From: Aliiruegeria sabulilitoris | GTDB lineage: Bacteria > Pseudomonadota > Alphaproteobacteria > Rhodobacterales > Rhodobacteraceae | DNA: 64,000 bases | Direction of reading: 5' to 3' | Assembly: GCF_001558155.1 (NCBI RefSeq) | Contig: NZ_LOAS01000013.1 | Coordinates: forward strand, 124,001 to 188,000 | In this document: positions 45,359-54,351 of the stretch, piece after piece | Layout: each line of letters opens with the position of its first letter | Numbering within the stretch: position 1 is the stretch's first letter | Position numbers and translations under genes: made by a program | Notes under the pieces: model-generated | What the model saw: only the letters and a program-made list of their open reading frames with translations | Databases searched by the model: none | Told to the model about the DNA's origin: nothing

Positions 45359-46834
45359 TCAGGCCCCTGTCATGTCCGCCTCGGCCTCAATGGCCGGGGC
45401 GGCTCCGTTTTGGAGAAAGCCTGCCAGAATCTCGGTGACAGATGCGTTCCAGTCCGGGTTCTCCAGCAGTTTCTCAGGAAAGAGCCCGGGCAACCCGCAC
45501 AGGGCGGAGACAATCTCTGCGGCGTCGGTCAGGCCGTCGAGGCGCGTCTGGATTTCTTCTTCAAGCGGATCGCGCAGGGCATAATCCGTGCCGTCATCCT
45601 TGCGCCCGAGCGTGTAGCGCATCCATGCGGCCGTGGCGAAGGCAAACGGGCGCAACGACTGGCCGGCGGAGGCGGCATCCATTGCCGGCCGCAGGATCCG
45701 TTGCGGCAATTTCTGTGTGCCATCCATTGCGATCTGGTAGGTCTCGTGGGCGATTTCCGGGTTGATGAAGCGCGCACAAAGCTCATCGGCATAGGCCGTG
45801 AAGTCGATGCCGGGCAGCGGCGCGAGAGTCGCCGCGGCCGCCGCGAGGTGGCGTTCGATCAGGCGGCGCATGGCCGGGTCGGCCATCGTGTCGCGCACGT
45901 AGCGGTGCCCGGACAGGAAGCCCGCATAGGCGAGCATGGAATGGGTGCCGTTGAGCATGCGCAGTTTCATGTGCTCGTAGGGCGCAACATCCTCCACGAA
46001 GATCGCTCCGGCCACGTCCCAGTCCGGGCGGCCAGTCGGGAAGCGGTCCTCGATCACCCATTGGGTAAAGGGCTCGGTTTCGATGGCTGCGGCATCGGTG
46101 AACCCGGTGAGTGCTGCGGCATCGGCAAGCGTGCGGTCGGTGCGGGCCGGGGTGATCCGGTCGACCATTGTCGAGGGGAAGGCCACGGATTGCGCGATCC
46201 AGTCGGCAAGATCCGGATCCAGGCGCCTGGCGAAATCCAGAACGCCCGCCCGCAGGAAGGCGCCGTTTTCCGGCAGGTTGTCACAGCACAGGACCGTGAA
46301 AGGCGCGACGCCTCCGGTACGCCGCAACTCTAGTGCTCGCACGATCAGGCCGAGCACGCCGCCGGGCGCGGTCGGGCTTTCGAGATCTTCCGCGACAGCC
46401 GGGAAGGACGGATCCGCCCCGCCGGTGGCCCGATCGACGCCATAGCCCTTTTCGGTGACGGTGAGGCTGACGATGCGCGTGGCCGGAGCGGTCATCGCGG
46501 CAAGGATCTCCGCGCGCTGAGTGGCGCCGGAGAGCGCACCGGAGAGCGCCCCGATCACGCGGGCTTCCGTGCCGGCCGCGCCGCGTTCGATCAGGGTATA
46601 GAGCCCGTCCTGCGGTTCCAGTTCCTCGACCGGGGCGGTGGAGCGCAGGCTCACGCCGACAATTCTCCAATCCCCCCCCGATGCCGCAAGCGCGGCGTCG
46701 GTATAGGCGGCCAGGTGGGCACGAACAAAGGCGCCCAGTCCGATATGCACGATCCCCGTGCCGTGCTCGGAGGGAACGTAGCCGGGGGCCTTGACCGTGT
46801 CCGACAGGGTGCGCGATGCGTTCAGGCGATCCAT
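45359..46834 (-). CDS. Mannitol dehydrogenase family / fructuronate reductase
   Basis: This 491-residue long-chain dehydrogenase interconverts fructuronate and mannonate in UxuB-like members, or mannitol and fructose in others. Motifs are GIVHIGLGAFVRAHLAAYTD at the N-terminal NAD-binding domain and MKLRMLNGTHSMLAYAGFLSG, with the catalytic Lys/Asn/His, near residue 295. It begins in the last base of the uxuA stop (TGATG), which makes fructuronate reductase the likelier role. It is the second gene of a minus-strand pair. Confidence 0.85.
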   Translation of the reverse strand: MDRLNASRTLSDTVKAPGYVPSEHGTGIVHIGLGAFVRAHLAAYTDAALAASGGDWRIVGVSLRSTAPVEELEPQDGLYTLIERGAAGTEARVIGALSGALSGATQRAEILAAMTAPATRIVSLTVTEKGYGVDRATGGADPSFPAVAEDLESPTAPGGVLGLIVRALELRRTGGVAPFTVLCCDNLPENGAFLRAGVLDFARRLDPDLADWIAQSVAFPSTMVDRITPARTDRTLADAAALTGFTDAAAIETEPFTQWVIEDRFPTGRPDWDVAGAIFVEDVAPYEHMKLRMLNGTHSMLAYAGFLSGHRYVRDTMADPAMRRLIERHLAAAAATLAPLPGIDFTAYADELCARFINPEIAHETYQIAMDGTQKLPQRILRPAMDAASAGQSLRPFAFATAAWMRYTLGRKDDGTDYALRDPLEEEIQTRLDGLTDAAEIVSALCGLPGLFPEKLLENPDWNASVTEILAGFLQNGAAPAIEAEADMTGA

Positions 46835-48045
46835 CAGGCGGCCCTTGTTCCATGAGAGACGGCGGCGATGATGCCGCGCAGTTCGGCCAGCCCCTTGAGC
46901 CGCCCGATCGAGGGGTAGCCGGGCTGGGCCTGCCGTTTCAGGTCATCGAGGATGTCCTGCCCATGATCCGGGCGGAAGGGAATGTTGCAATCTGCGCGTC
47001 CGGCCGCTTTGCGGCGGGCTTCCTCGGCCAGGGCCACCTTGATCAGCGCGACCATGTCGGTGTCTCCGCCGAGATGCTCTGCCTCGTGGAAGTCCCCGCG
47101 AATTTCGTTCGTTTCGCGCTTCACGTTGCGCAGATGCAGGAAATGTACACGGTCGCCGAGCCGTTCCATCATGCCCGGAAGATCGTTGTCGGGGCGTGCG
47201 CCCAGCGAGCCGGAGCAGAGCGTGATGCCGTTGGCCGACAGGTCCACCGCGTTGACGAGCCAGGTGTAGTCGGCTTCGGTCGACATGATCCGCGGCAGCC
47301 CAAGAAGCGGCATCGGCGGATCGTCCGGATGACAACACAGCCGCAGGCCAAGCTCCTGGGCCAGCGGGGCGACCTCTTCGAGGAAAGCCGCCATATGGGT
47401 GCGCAGCCGGTCGGCGTCGATTTCGCTATACTCGTCAAGATGCGTCTTGACGTCTTCCAGGGTGAAATTCTCCGCGGCTCCGGGCAGGCCGAAAACCACG
47501 TTGCGCGCCAGCTTTTCCTTCGCAACGTCGTCCATCCGGGCGAAACGTTCGGCAGCGGTGGCGCGCAGTTCTTCGGGATAGTCTTCCTCCGCGCCGGACC
47601 GTTTCAGGATGTGGAGGTCGAAAGCGACGAAATCGGCCAGGTCGAACCGCATGCAAGTTCCACCGCTCGGCAGCCGCCAGGCGAGATCCGTCCGCGTCCA
47701 GTCCAGCACCGGCATGAAGTTGTAGCAGATCGTCTCGATCCCAGCATCCGCGAGGTTGCGCATGCTCTCGCGATAGCTGTCCAGATGGGCGCGCCAGTTC
47801 CCGCATTGTTTCTTGATGTCTTCCGAAACCGGCAGGCTCTCCACCACATCCCAGGTCAATGTCGAGGGCGCACCATCCGACATCGTTGCGATCTGCTGCT
47901 TGCGGAGCGCGATATCTTCGGGGCTCCAGACCACGCCGGTTGGAACGTGATGCAGCGCCGAAACGATCCCTTCGACGCCCGCTTGCCGGGTGTCGTCGAT
48001 CGACACGAGGTCTTTGGGACCAAACCAACGCCATGTCTGTCTCAT
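46834..48045 (-). CDS. uxuA: Mannonate dehydratase
   Basis: UxuA dehydrates D-mannonate to 2-keto-3-deoxygluconate. The 403-residue protein opens with MRQTWRWFGPKDLVSI, carries the CCHPDDPPMPLLGLPRI motif with metal-binding Cys/His near residue 235, and an FLHLRNVKRE segment later. Length is typical of the bacterial UxuA family. GGAGATGAACG precedes the ATG. It heads the uxuA-uxuB operon and diverges from gntR-dctPQM, suggesting a common regulon. Confidence 0.92.
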   Translation of the reverse strand: MRQTWRWFGPKDLVSIDDTRQAGVEGIVSALHHVPTGVVWSPEDIALRKQQIATMSDGAPSTLTWDVVESLPVSEDIKKQCGNWRAHLDSYRESMRNLADAGIETICYNFMPVLDWTRTDLAWRLPSGGTCMRFDLADFVAFDLHILKRSGAEEDYPEELRATAAERFARMDDVAKEKLARNVVFGLPGAAENFTLEDVKTHLDEYSEIDADRLRTHMAAFLEEVAPLAQELGLRLCCHPDDPPMPLLGLPRIMSTEADYTWLVNAVDLSANGITLCSGSLGARPDNDLPGMMERLGDRVHFLHLRNVKRETNEIRGDFHEAEHLGGDTDMVALIKVALAEEARRKAAGRADCNIPFRPDHGQDILDDLKRQAQPGYPSIGRLKGLAELRGIIAAVSHGTRAA

Positions 48046-48115
48046 CGTTCATCTCCGATTGGTGAGGGGCCGCGAGTCTGTCGCTTGCGCGGGACAATAG
48101 CCTTTGTGAAAAATG

Positions 48116-48144
48116 TTGACAAGTATGGTAGTATGGGATTTATC
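48116..48144 (+). promoter_or_regulatory. Predicted gntR promoter with AGTATGG direct repeat
   Basis: A TTGACA box (48116-48121) and TTTATC (48139-48144), 17 bases apart, form a good promoter 38 bases before the gntR start. AGTATGG occurs at 48122-48128 and 48130-48136 inside the spacer, a likely binding site for the GntR protein. The divergent uxuA start lies about 70 bases away. Confidence 0.5.
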
Positions 48145-48181
48145 CGGCCGCAGGAATCGCCATGCAAAAGGGAGGGTGGCT

Positions 48182-48895
48182 GTGACCTACGATCCGTCTC
48201 GCCCCATTGGTCCCCAATTGCGTGAAACCCTGAGACAGCAGATCGTGCAGAACGACCTGCCGCCCGGTGCGCGAGTCTCCGAGGCCGAAATCGCCAAGAA
48301 ATTCGGGATCAGCCGTCAGCCGGTTCGGGAGGCCTTCATCAAGCTTGCCGAGGAAGGGCTGGTCGAGATCCGGCCGCAGCGCGGAACGGTCGTTCGCAGG
48401 ATCGATCCGGACGAGGTGCTGGATGCCCGTTTCGTCCGCGAGGCCGTCGAGGCCGATATCGTTCGCATGCTGGCCGAACAGAGCGACCGCGGCGTTGTCG
48501 CCGAGTTGCGGCGTCAGGTGATCGAACAGCGCAAGGCGGCGCAAAGCTCTGCAAAGGACTTCATCCTGGCAGACGAACTGTTCCACCGGACGTTGGCCCA
48601 AGGCGCCGGCAAGGAAAGCGTCTGGGAAATCATTCAGGGTCTCAAGGCCCAGATGGATCGTGTGCGGTTTCTCAGCTTCGATCTCTACCAGTATGACCAG
48701 CTTATCGCTCAACACGAAACGATCATCGACAGTGTCGAGCAGGGCGACGCACGGGGCGCAGAAGACGCAACGCGTCGCCATCTTCGGGCGGTTCTCGATG
48801 ACCTGCCCACCATCATGCGTGCCAATCCCGATGTGTTTACCCCACTGACGGAAGGCACACACCAAACGCGTTCAATCCAGAGGAGGAATCCATGA
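48182..48895 (+). CDS. GntR-family regulator (FCD domain)
   Basis: This 237-residue repressor has a winged helix with RVSEAEIAKKFGISRQPVREAFIKLAEEGLVEIRPQRGTVV (about 33-72) and a C-terminal FCD ligand domain with FVREAVEADIVR, DELFHRTLAQGAG and HETIIDSVEQGD, a metal/carboxylate-binding fold. GTG at 48182 has GGAGGGTGGCT upstream and is preferred to the upstream ATG. It overlaps dctP by 4 bases and likely controls this cluster and the divergent uxuAB. Confidence 0.88.
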   Translation: MTYDPSRPIGPQLRETLRQQIVQNDLPPGARVSEAEIAKKFGISRQPVREAFIKLAEEGLVEIRPQRGTVVRRIDPDEVLDARFVREAVEADIVRMLAEQSDRGVVAELRRQVIEQRKAAQSSAKDFILADELFHRTLAQGAGKESVWEIIQGLKAQMDRVRFLSFDLYQYDQLIAQHETIIDSVEQGDARGAEDATRRHLRAVLDDLPTIMRANPDVFTPLTEGTHQTRSIQRRNP

Positions 48896-49869
48896 TCACC
48901 AAACGCACCCTCGGCAGCCTGCTTACTGCGGGTATTGTCGCTACCTTGATGTCCGGAACGGCAATGGCCGCGGACATGACACTCAAGCTCGGCCACCTCG
49001 CCAACGAGGAAAACCCCTGGCACCTGGCCGCCGTGAAATTCGGTGAAGAGCTTTCCGCTCTGACCGATGGTCGTATCGAGGTCCAGGTCTTCCCCAACGA
49101 GTCCCTTGGCAAGGAAATCGACCTGATCAACGGCATGCAGCTCGGCACCGTCGACATGACGATCTCGGGCGAGAGCCTTCAGAACTGGGCGCCGATGGCC
49201 GCGCTTCTGGCCGTGCCCTACGCGTACAAGTCGCTCGAGCACATGGATGAAGTCGCCTCCGGCGAGATCGGCGACCAGATCAAGGCGCAGATCATCGAAA
49301 AGGTTCAGATTCGCCCCATCGCCTATTTCGCCCGTGGCCCGCGCGACCTGACCTCCAACGAACCCTTCGCGCATCCCGATGACCTGAACGGGCTGAAGAT
49401 GCGTGTGCCGAACGTGCCGCTCTTCGTCGATGTCTGGTCCGCCCTCGGCGCGCAGCCGACGCCCATGGCCTTCTCCGAGGTCTTCACCTCGCTGCAAAAC
49501 GGCACCATCGGCGCGCAGGAAAACCCGCTCGCCCTTATCCGTTCGGCCAACTTCAACGAAGTCCAGAAATACGTGAACATGACCGATCACGTGCGCTCCT
49601 GGATCTACCTCGTGCTGGCTGAGTCGACCTGGGCCAAGCTGTCCGAGGAAGATCAGGCCGCGGTCATGGAAGCCGCCGCAACCGCGCAGGCTTACGAGCG
49701 CGAGCTGTTCCTCAAGAGCCTCGACGACGACCGCGCCTATCTCGAAGAGAAGGGCATGACCTTCGTCGAGGTAGACGGTGCGGCCTATGCCTCCAAGGCC
49801 AAGGACGCCGTGCTTGCCAACGTCAATGAAGAGATCAAGCCCATCGTCGAAGGGCTCTTCGCCGAGTAA
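48892..49869 (+). CDS. TRAP transporter solute-binding protein DctP
   Basis: The 325-residue periplasmic protein has a signal peptide (LLTAGIVATLMSGTAMA) and the DctP/TAXI-like solute-binding fold: LGHLANEENPWHLAAVKFGEEL near the start and KMRVPNVPLFVDVWSALGAQPTPMAFSEVFTSLQNGTIGAQEN, including the conserved Arg that binds the substrate carboxylate. It is the first transporter gene after gntR and shares the operon with DctQ and DctM. Substrate is predicted to be a sugar acid from its neighbours. Confidence 0.93.
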   Translation: MITKRTLGSLLTAGIVATLMSGTAMAADMTLKLGHLANEENPWHLAAVKFGEELSALTDGRIEVQVFPNESLGKEIDLINGMQLGTVDMTISGESLQNWAPMAALLAVPYAYKSLEHMDEVASGEIGDQIKAQIIEKVQIRPIAYFARGPRDLTSNEPFAHPDDLNGLKMRVPNVPLFVDVWSALGAQPTPMAFSEVFTSLQNGTIGAQENPLALIRSANFNEVQKYVNMTDHVRSWIYLVLAESTWAKLSEEDQAAVMEAAATAQAYERELFLKSLDDDRAYLEEKGMTFVEVDGAAYASKAKDAVLANVNEEIKPIVEGLFAE

Positions 49870-49890
49870 CGCTTTCCCCTCCCTGCACTG

Positions 49891-49914
49891 CAACGGCGCC
49901 TACGGGCGCCGTTG
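49891..49914 (+). terminator. Perfect 10-bp hairpin between dctP and dctQ
   Basis: CAACGGCGCC-TACG-GGCGCCGTTG has a fully paired 10-bp stem with a UACG-type tetraloop, 21 bases after the dctP stop. Such hairpins after binding-protein genes usually stabilise the upstream message, so DctP is made in excess over the membrane subunits. Confidence 0.7.
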
Positions 49915-49944
49915 CTCTCCCTACCTCTCAGGACAATCGAAACC

Positions 49945-50448
49945 ATGGCATTTCTGGACCGGCTCACGAAGCTTTTGGCCGCGATCTGCATGATCGGCGT
50001 TGGTGTCTCCTTCGCCACGCTTATCGTCGTCGTTCTCATCCAGGTCGTTGGCCGGACAATCGGCTCCTCGCCGGTCTGGACCGAGGAACTCACCCGCTTC
50101 GCTCTTCTCTATCTCGCCGCGTTCGGGGTCGGGCTGTCGCTGCGCTCCGGCGATCTCGTCAATGTGGACGTCGTGTGCGAAAATCTTCCCGCGCCGCTGC
50201 CCTGGGTGCTGCGGCTCGTCTCGGCGGCTCTGACCGGGGCGCTGGCGTTGATCCTCATTCCCTATTCGTGGAAGTTCACCTCCATCGGAAAAATGCAGAC
50301 CTCGCCCGCGCTCGGGCTGAGGATGGACATGGTCCATTTCACCGTGACGCTTCTGCTGGTGCTGCTCTGCGTCTTTGCATTGCTACGCGTCGTCCAGATG
50401 CTCTTTGCCGGCGATGACGGCATTCCTCTCAAGCAAAAGGAGGGTTGA
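49945..50448 (+). CDS. TRAP transporter small permease subunit DctQ
   Basis: This 167-residue membrane protein has four hydrophobic segments and the DctQ signature PVWTEELTRFALLYLAAFGVGLSLRSGDLVNVD. It bridges the binding protein and the large permease. The ATG follows GGACAATCGAAACC. It ends 4 bases before dctM. Confidence 0.88.
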   Translation: MAFLDRLTKLLAAICMIGVGVSFATLIVVVLIQVVGRTIGSSPVWTEELTRFALLYLAAFGVGLSLRSGDLVNVDVVCENLPAPLPWVLRLVSAALTGALALILIPYSWKFTSIGKMQTSPALGLRMDMVHFTVTLLLVLLCVFALLRVVQMLFAGDDGIPLKQKEG

Positions 50449-50452
50449 GACC

Positions 50453-51730
50453 ATGGAAGTCTGGGTTCTCTTCGCCGTCTTCATCAGCGGGCTGGTCATT
50501 GGCGTTCCCGTCGCCGTGACGCTAGGCCTTTCCTCGGCCGTCTATCTCCTGATGTCCGGCATTCCGCTCGTGGTCATGCCGCAGAAGATCTATGCCGGCA
50601 TGGATGTCTTCGTGCTGCTCTCCATCCCCGGCTTCATCCTTGCCGGGAACTTGATGAACCGCGGCGGCATCACCAATCGCATCATCCGCTTCGCCAACGC
50701 CCTTGTCGGCTGGATCCGCGGCGGGCTTGGCCTGACCAACATCGCGGCCTCCATGCTCTTTGGCGGCATCACCGGAACCGCCGTGGCCGATGCGGCCTCC
50801 ATCGGCGGTGTGATGATCCCCGGCATGAAGAAAGCCGGCTACCCGGCCGATTTCTCCGCCGCTGTCACCGCGGCCTCCTCCACTGTCGGGCCGATCATTC
50901 CGCCCTCCGTGCCAATGATCATCGTCGGCGCTCTCTCGGGCATTTCCGTCGGCAAGATGTTCATGGCCGGTGCCGTGCCGGGCATCCTGATGGGGCTCGC
51001 CATGATGGTGACCTGCTACATCATCTCGGTGCGCAAGAACTTCCCGCGCCAGGAATGGCAAGGCGTCGGCGAGGTGGTGGGCTCCTTCGCCCATGCCTTC
51101 TGGGCGCTCGCCATGACCGGCCTGATCATCTACGGCCTGCTGTCGGGGCTCGCCACGCCAACCGAGACCGCCGTTGTCGCCTCCGTCTACGCCTTCATCG
51201 TCGGCGCCTTCGTCTATCGCGAACTGCCGGTGCGGGAGTTGCCGCATGTCCTGATCGAGAGCGGTATCTCCTCCGCCGCCATCCTGGCGCTGGTCGGCTT
51301 CGCCAATGTCTTCGGCTGGATCCTCGTCTCCGAGCAGATCCCGCAGGCCATCGCCAACGCAGTGCTCTCGATGACCGACAGCCGGATCCTGGTGATCCTG
51401 ATCATCAACGTGCTGCTGCTCTTCGTCGGCATGTTCATGGAGACGATCGCGGCCTTGATCATCCTGTTCGTACCGCTTCTGAGCCTTGCGGAGGCCGTCG
51501 GCATCGAGCCGTTGCATTTCGCCACTTTCGCGGTGCTCAACCTGATGATCGGGCTGACCACGCCGCCCGTCGGCGTCTGCCTCTTCGTCTGCGCCGGCAT
51601 CGCCAAGCTACAGCTGACACCGGTCGTCCGCGCGATCTTCCCCTTCCTTCTGACGAACATCCTCGTGCTGCTCGCGGTCTCCTTCTACTCGCCGCTTGCC
51701 ACCTGGCTGCCGTCCGTGCTCATGCCATAG
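50453..51730 (+). CDS. TRAP transporter large permease subunit DctM
   Basis: The 425-residue protein has about 12 membrane helices and DctM motifs (GGIT-type region ASMLFGGITGTAVADAASIGGVMIPGMKK, STVGPIIPPSVPMIIVG). It transports the solute by coupling to a sodium or proton gradient. AAGGAGGGTTG precedes the ATG. It completes the TRAP system with DctP and DctQ. Confidence 0.93.
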   Translation: MEVWVLFAVFISGLVIGVPVAVTLGLSSAVYLLMSGIPLVVMPQKIYAGMDVFVLLSIPGFILAGNLMNRGGITNRIIRFANALVGWIRGGLGLTNIAASMLFGGITGTAVADAASIGGVMIPGMKKAGYPADFSAAVTAASSTVGPIIPPSVPMIIVGALSGISVGKMFMAGAVPGILMGLAMMVTCYIISVRKNFPRQEWQGVGEVVGSFAHAFWALAMTGLIIYGLLSGLATPTETAVVASVYAFIVGAFVYRELPVRELPHVLIESGISSAAILALVGFANVFGWILVSEQIPQAIANAVLSMTDSRILVILIINVLLLFVGMFMETIAALIILFVPLLSLAEAVGIEPLHFATFAVLNLMIGLTTPPVGVCLFVCAGIAKLQLTPVVRAIFPFLLTNILVLLAVSFYSPLATWLPSVLMP

Positions 51731-51739
51731 GAGCTGCCC

Positions 51740-52786
51740 ATGAAAACTCGCGTTTGCCGTCTTCACGGCCAGAAAGACCTCCGCATCGAGGAAATTCCCG
51801 TCGAAGGCCCCGCCGCTGGAGAAGTCCTCGTCGCAGTCGGGGCTGGAGGGATCTGCGGGTCGGACCAGCATTACTACTCCCAGGGCGGTATCGGCGTGAT
51901 CCGGGTCCGCGAACCGATCATCCTCGGGCACGAGGCCGCCGGCACCGTGATCGAGCTTGGCGCGGGCGTGGAGGGTCTTGCGGTAGGGGATCGCGTTGCA
52001 ATGAACCCTTCGCATCCCTGCGGGAGCTGCAAATACTGTCGGCAGGGCATGTTTAACCACTGCCTGGAGATGCGCTTCAAGGGGTCCGCGCTGCGTATGC
52101 CGCATGAACAGGGCCTGTTCCGCGACCGCATCGCGATCGGTGCCGCGCAATGTCACAAGGTCGGTGACGGGATCACCATCGGCGAGGCAGCCTGTTCCGA
52201 GCCGCTCTCTGTCTGTGTCCATGCGCGCAGCAAGGCCGGGGACCTCATGGGGAAATCGGTTCTGGTCACGGGATCCGGCCCGATTGGCGTGCTCTGCGCG
52301 GCGCTCGCGGCCGAGGCCGGCGCTTCGGAAATCGTGGTGACCGATCTTCAGGACGTCCCTCTCGCCGTTGCCGCACAGATGGGCGCGACCGAGACGATCA
52401 ATGTCGTCACCAATGGCGACCGGATAAAGGAATTTTCGGCAGAGAAGGGGCATTTCGACGTCTGTTTCGAATGCACCGCCGCCGAACCGGCGATCCGTTC
52501 GGCCATCGACGCGCTGCACCCCTGCGGAATTCTCGTTCAGGTCGGTGTAAGTGGTGACTTGCCGCTGCCGATCAACTCCATCGTCAGCAAGGAAATCGAG
52601 ATCCGCGGCACGCACCGTTTCCATCCGGAATTCGCGGAGGCTGTCTCGCTGATCAACAGCCGCTCCATCGACCTGCGTCCGATGATCACCCACACATTTC
52701 CACTTGAGGATGCAAAGCAGGCCATCGAACTGGCTAGCGACAGAACGGCAGCCGTCAAAGTTCAGCTCGGCTTCGCCGGCGCGTGA
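51740..52786 (+). CDS. Zinc-dependent L-idonate/L-gulonate 5-dehydrogenase-like protein
   Basis: This 348-residue medium-chain dehydrogenase has catalytic-zinc ligands (GGICGSDQHYY, GHEAAG), the structural-zinc region (CGSCKYCRQGMFNHC), VTGSGPIGVLCAALA for NAD binding, and FDVCFECTA. The MRFKGSALRMPH and GTHRFHPEF segments resemble E. coli IdnD, an L-idonate 5-dehydrogenase. Its place after the TRAP genes, beside uxuAB, favours a hexonate 5-dehydrogenase; L-gulonate is a candidate. It lies 10 bases after dctM and ends the operon. Confidence 0.85.
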   Translation: MKTRVCRLHGQKDLRIEEIPVEGPAAGEVLVAVGAGGICGSDQHYYSQGGIGVIRVREPIILGHEAAGTVIELGAGVEGLAVGDRVAMNPSHPCGSCKYCRQGMFNHCLEMRFKGSALRMPHEQGLFRDRIAIGAAQCHKVGDGITIGEAACSEPLSVCVHARSKAGDLMGKSVLVTGSGPIGVLCAALAAEAGASEIVVTDLQDVPLAVAAQMGATETINVVTNGDRIKEFSAEKGHFDVCFECTAAEPAIRSAIDALHPCGILVQVGVSGDLPLPINSIVSKEIEIRGTHRFHPEFAEAVSLINSRSIDLRPMITHTFPLEDAKQAIELASDRTAAVKVQLGFAGA

Positions 52787-52883
52787 TAGGGGCTCCCACG
52801 GTTCCGGGGATACGCTGACCAGGCCGATATGGTCGGAATTCGCGCATCACAGGACGCACGGGCGAGGTGTCACTCCTACACAG

Positions 52884-52915
52884 AAACACCCCCGCAACAA
52901 CCGGCGGGGGTGTTT
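52884..52915 (+). terminator. Strong terminator after the TRAP operon
   Basis: AAACACCCCCGC and GCGGGGGTGTTT form a perfect 12-bp stem with an 8-nt loop, about 100 bases after the dehydrogenase stop, followed by a T-rich stretch. It marks the end of the gntR-dctPQM-dehydrogenase operon. Confidence 0.75.
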
Positions 52916-53021
52916 CCGTTTCTTGCAATGTCAGAAGCCGTAGGGTGTGCCGGAACTGGCCGCGATCTATCACTCGGATGGCGCGAGCGGCGCACACCAC
53001 CGCTCGTGCGTTGCTCCCTGA

Positions 53022-53312
53022 GAGCTGGACCGTTTGGAGTTGGAGTTTTCCGCTGAGATTTCTGGGCTGGGAGATGCGTGGAATTGCATGAAGGCATCTA
53101 AGGTCCCGGAGGCGCAAAAGGCGTTTATCGTGAAGCAGGGCGAGCAAGGCACGCCGGTTTCAGAAATCTGCCGCGAGGCGGGGACCAGCCAGGCCGGCTA
53201 CTTCAACTGGAAGAAGTATGGAGACCTGCTGCTAGACTGGCGGACCGCAATCACGCGACAGAATCACGCGGGCATTCCTTGGCAGTCCGATTGCCCTTGG
53301 ATTTCCGCGTGA
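53022..53312 (+). mobile_element. Remnant of an IS3-family element (orfA fragment)
   Basis: A frame from ATG at 53088 encodes MKASKVPEAQKAFIVKQG, then VSEICREAGTSQAGYFNWKK, the helix-turn-helix start of IS3-family OrfA transposases. Homology stops after about 50 residues at GDLLL, and the remaining codons are unrelated. A left-end-like GGACCGTTTGGAG lies at about 53028. No orfB or right end is visible. The rest of the 52787-53478 gap holds the terminator and no gene. Confidence 0.65.
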
Positions 53313-53478
53313 CTTCGGGCCGAGTAGTCTGGTGTGTACCAGGGCGGGGCCTGCCGATACGCCGTATTCCGAGTCAGGTCCGGATGAAGAGATGTTCAGC
53401 TCGCGTGCAGCAGATCATCCAGGCTGGTGGCACGTATGGGCTCATCCGGCAGCGGATGTCACAGGAAAGGATGTCTTC

Positions 53479-54351
53479 ATGAACAAGAAAGTCGGGATCG
53501 TGGGTGTCGGTGCCATGGGTGGCGCGATCGCAAGGCGGCTTTTGTCGCAAGGTTGGGAGGTCACGCTTTGGAACCTTGTTCCGGAAGATCTGGATGCCTT
53601 CGACAGCATCGAAGGCGCGAGCCGAGCGAAAACACCGGCGGAAGCTGCTTCTGTGGGGCGAGTCATCACCTCGGTGGCCAATGACCAGGCGGTGCGCGAC
53701 GTGACGACCGGCCCGAACGGAATTGCCGCGGGTCTGCCCGAGGGGGGAACACATATCTCCATGTCGACGGTCTCTCCGGAGGTGGTCACCGAAATGGTTG
53801 CGGCTTCCGGGCCGACGTATTTCGTCTCGGCGCCGGTCTTCGGACGTCCGGTTGCGGCAGAGGACGGCAAGCTTTGGGTTGCCCTGTCCGGGCCTGAGGC
53901 GGGACGCGCTGCGGCAAAGGACGTGCTGGCCGATGTGTCTCAATTGCTGAAGGAGTTCGGCGACGCGCCCGAATCCGCTGTTCACGTGAAGATCGCCGGG
54001 AACTTCGTCATCGCCTCGGCCATCGAGGCTATGAGCGAGGCTTTCGACGTATTGAGACGCTCGGGGACCGACCCGCGACTGTTCCACGAGATGATGAGCG
54101 ACTCGATCTTCGCCTCCGTCATCCATCAGAACTACGGGCGGATCATTCTCGATGAAGCTTTCGACCCACCGGGCTTCCGGCTCGCGCTTGGCGGCAAGGA
54201 TATTGGTCTGGCGCGCGATCTGGCGCAGCATTCCGGAACCTCGCTACCCTTTGGCGACATTCTCGCGGAGCGCTTCGCCACGGCGGTCGAGCAGGGCTAT
54301 GGCGACAAGGACTGGAACGCAATTTCCAAGTTCCGCGATCCGGTTGGCTGA
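53479..54351 (+). CDS. Beta-hydroxyacid dehydrogenase (3-hydroxyisobutyrate dehydrogenase family)
   Basis: The 290-residue NAD(P)-dependent enzyme has GIVGVGAMGGAIARRLLSQG (residues about 5-24), THISMSTVSPEVV with the substrate-binding region, and KIAGNFVIASAIEAMSEAF with the catalytic Lys. It reduces or oxidises a small hydroxyacid or aldehyde acid. AGGAAAGGATG precedes the ATG. It stands alone after an IS remnant; the substrate is not deducible. Confidence 0.88.
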   Translation: MNKKVGIVGVGAMGGAIARRLLSQGWEVTLWNLVPEDLDAFDSIEGASRAKTPAEAASVGRVITSVANDQAVRDVTTGPNGIAAGLPEGGTHISMSTVSPEVVTEMVAASGPTYFVSAPVFGRPVAAEDGKLWVALSGPEAGRAAAKDVLADVSQLLKEFGDAPESAVHVKIAGNFVIASAIEAMSEAFDVLRRSGTDPRLFHEMMSDSIFASVIHQNYGRIILDEAFDPPGFRLALGGKDIGLARDLAQHSGTSLPFGDILAERFATAVEQGYGDKDWNAISKFRDPVG

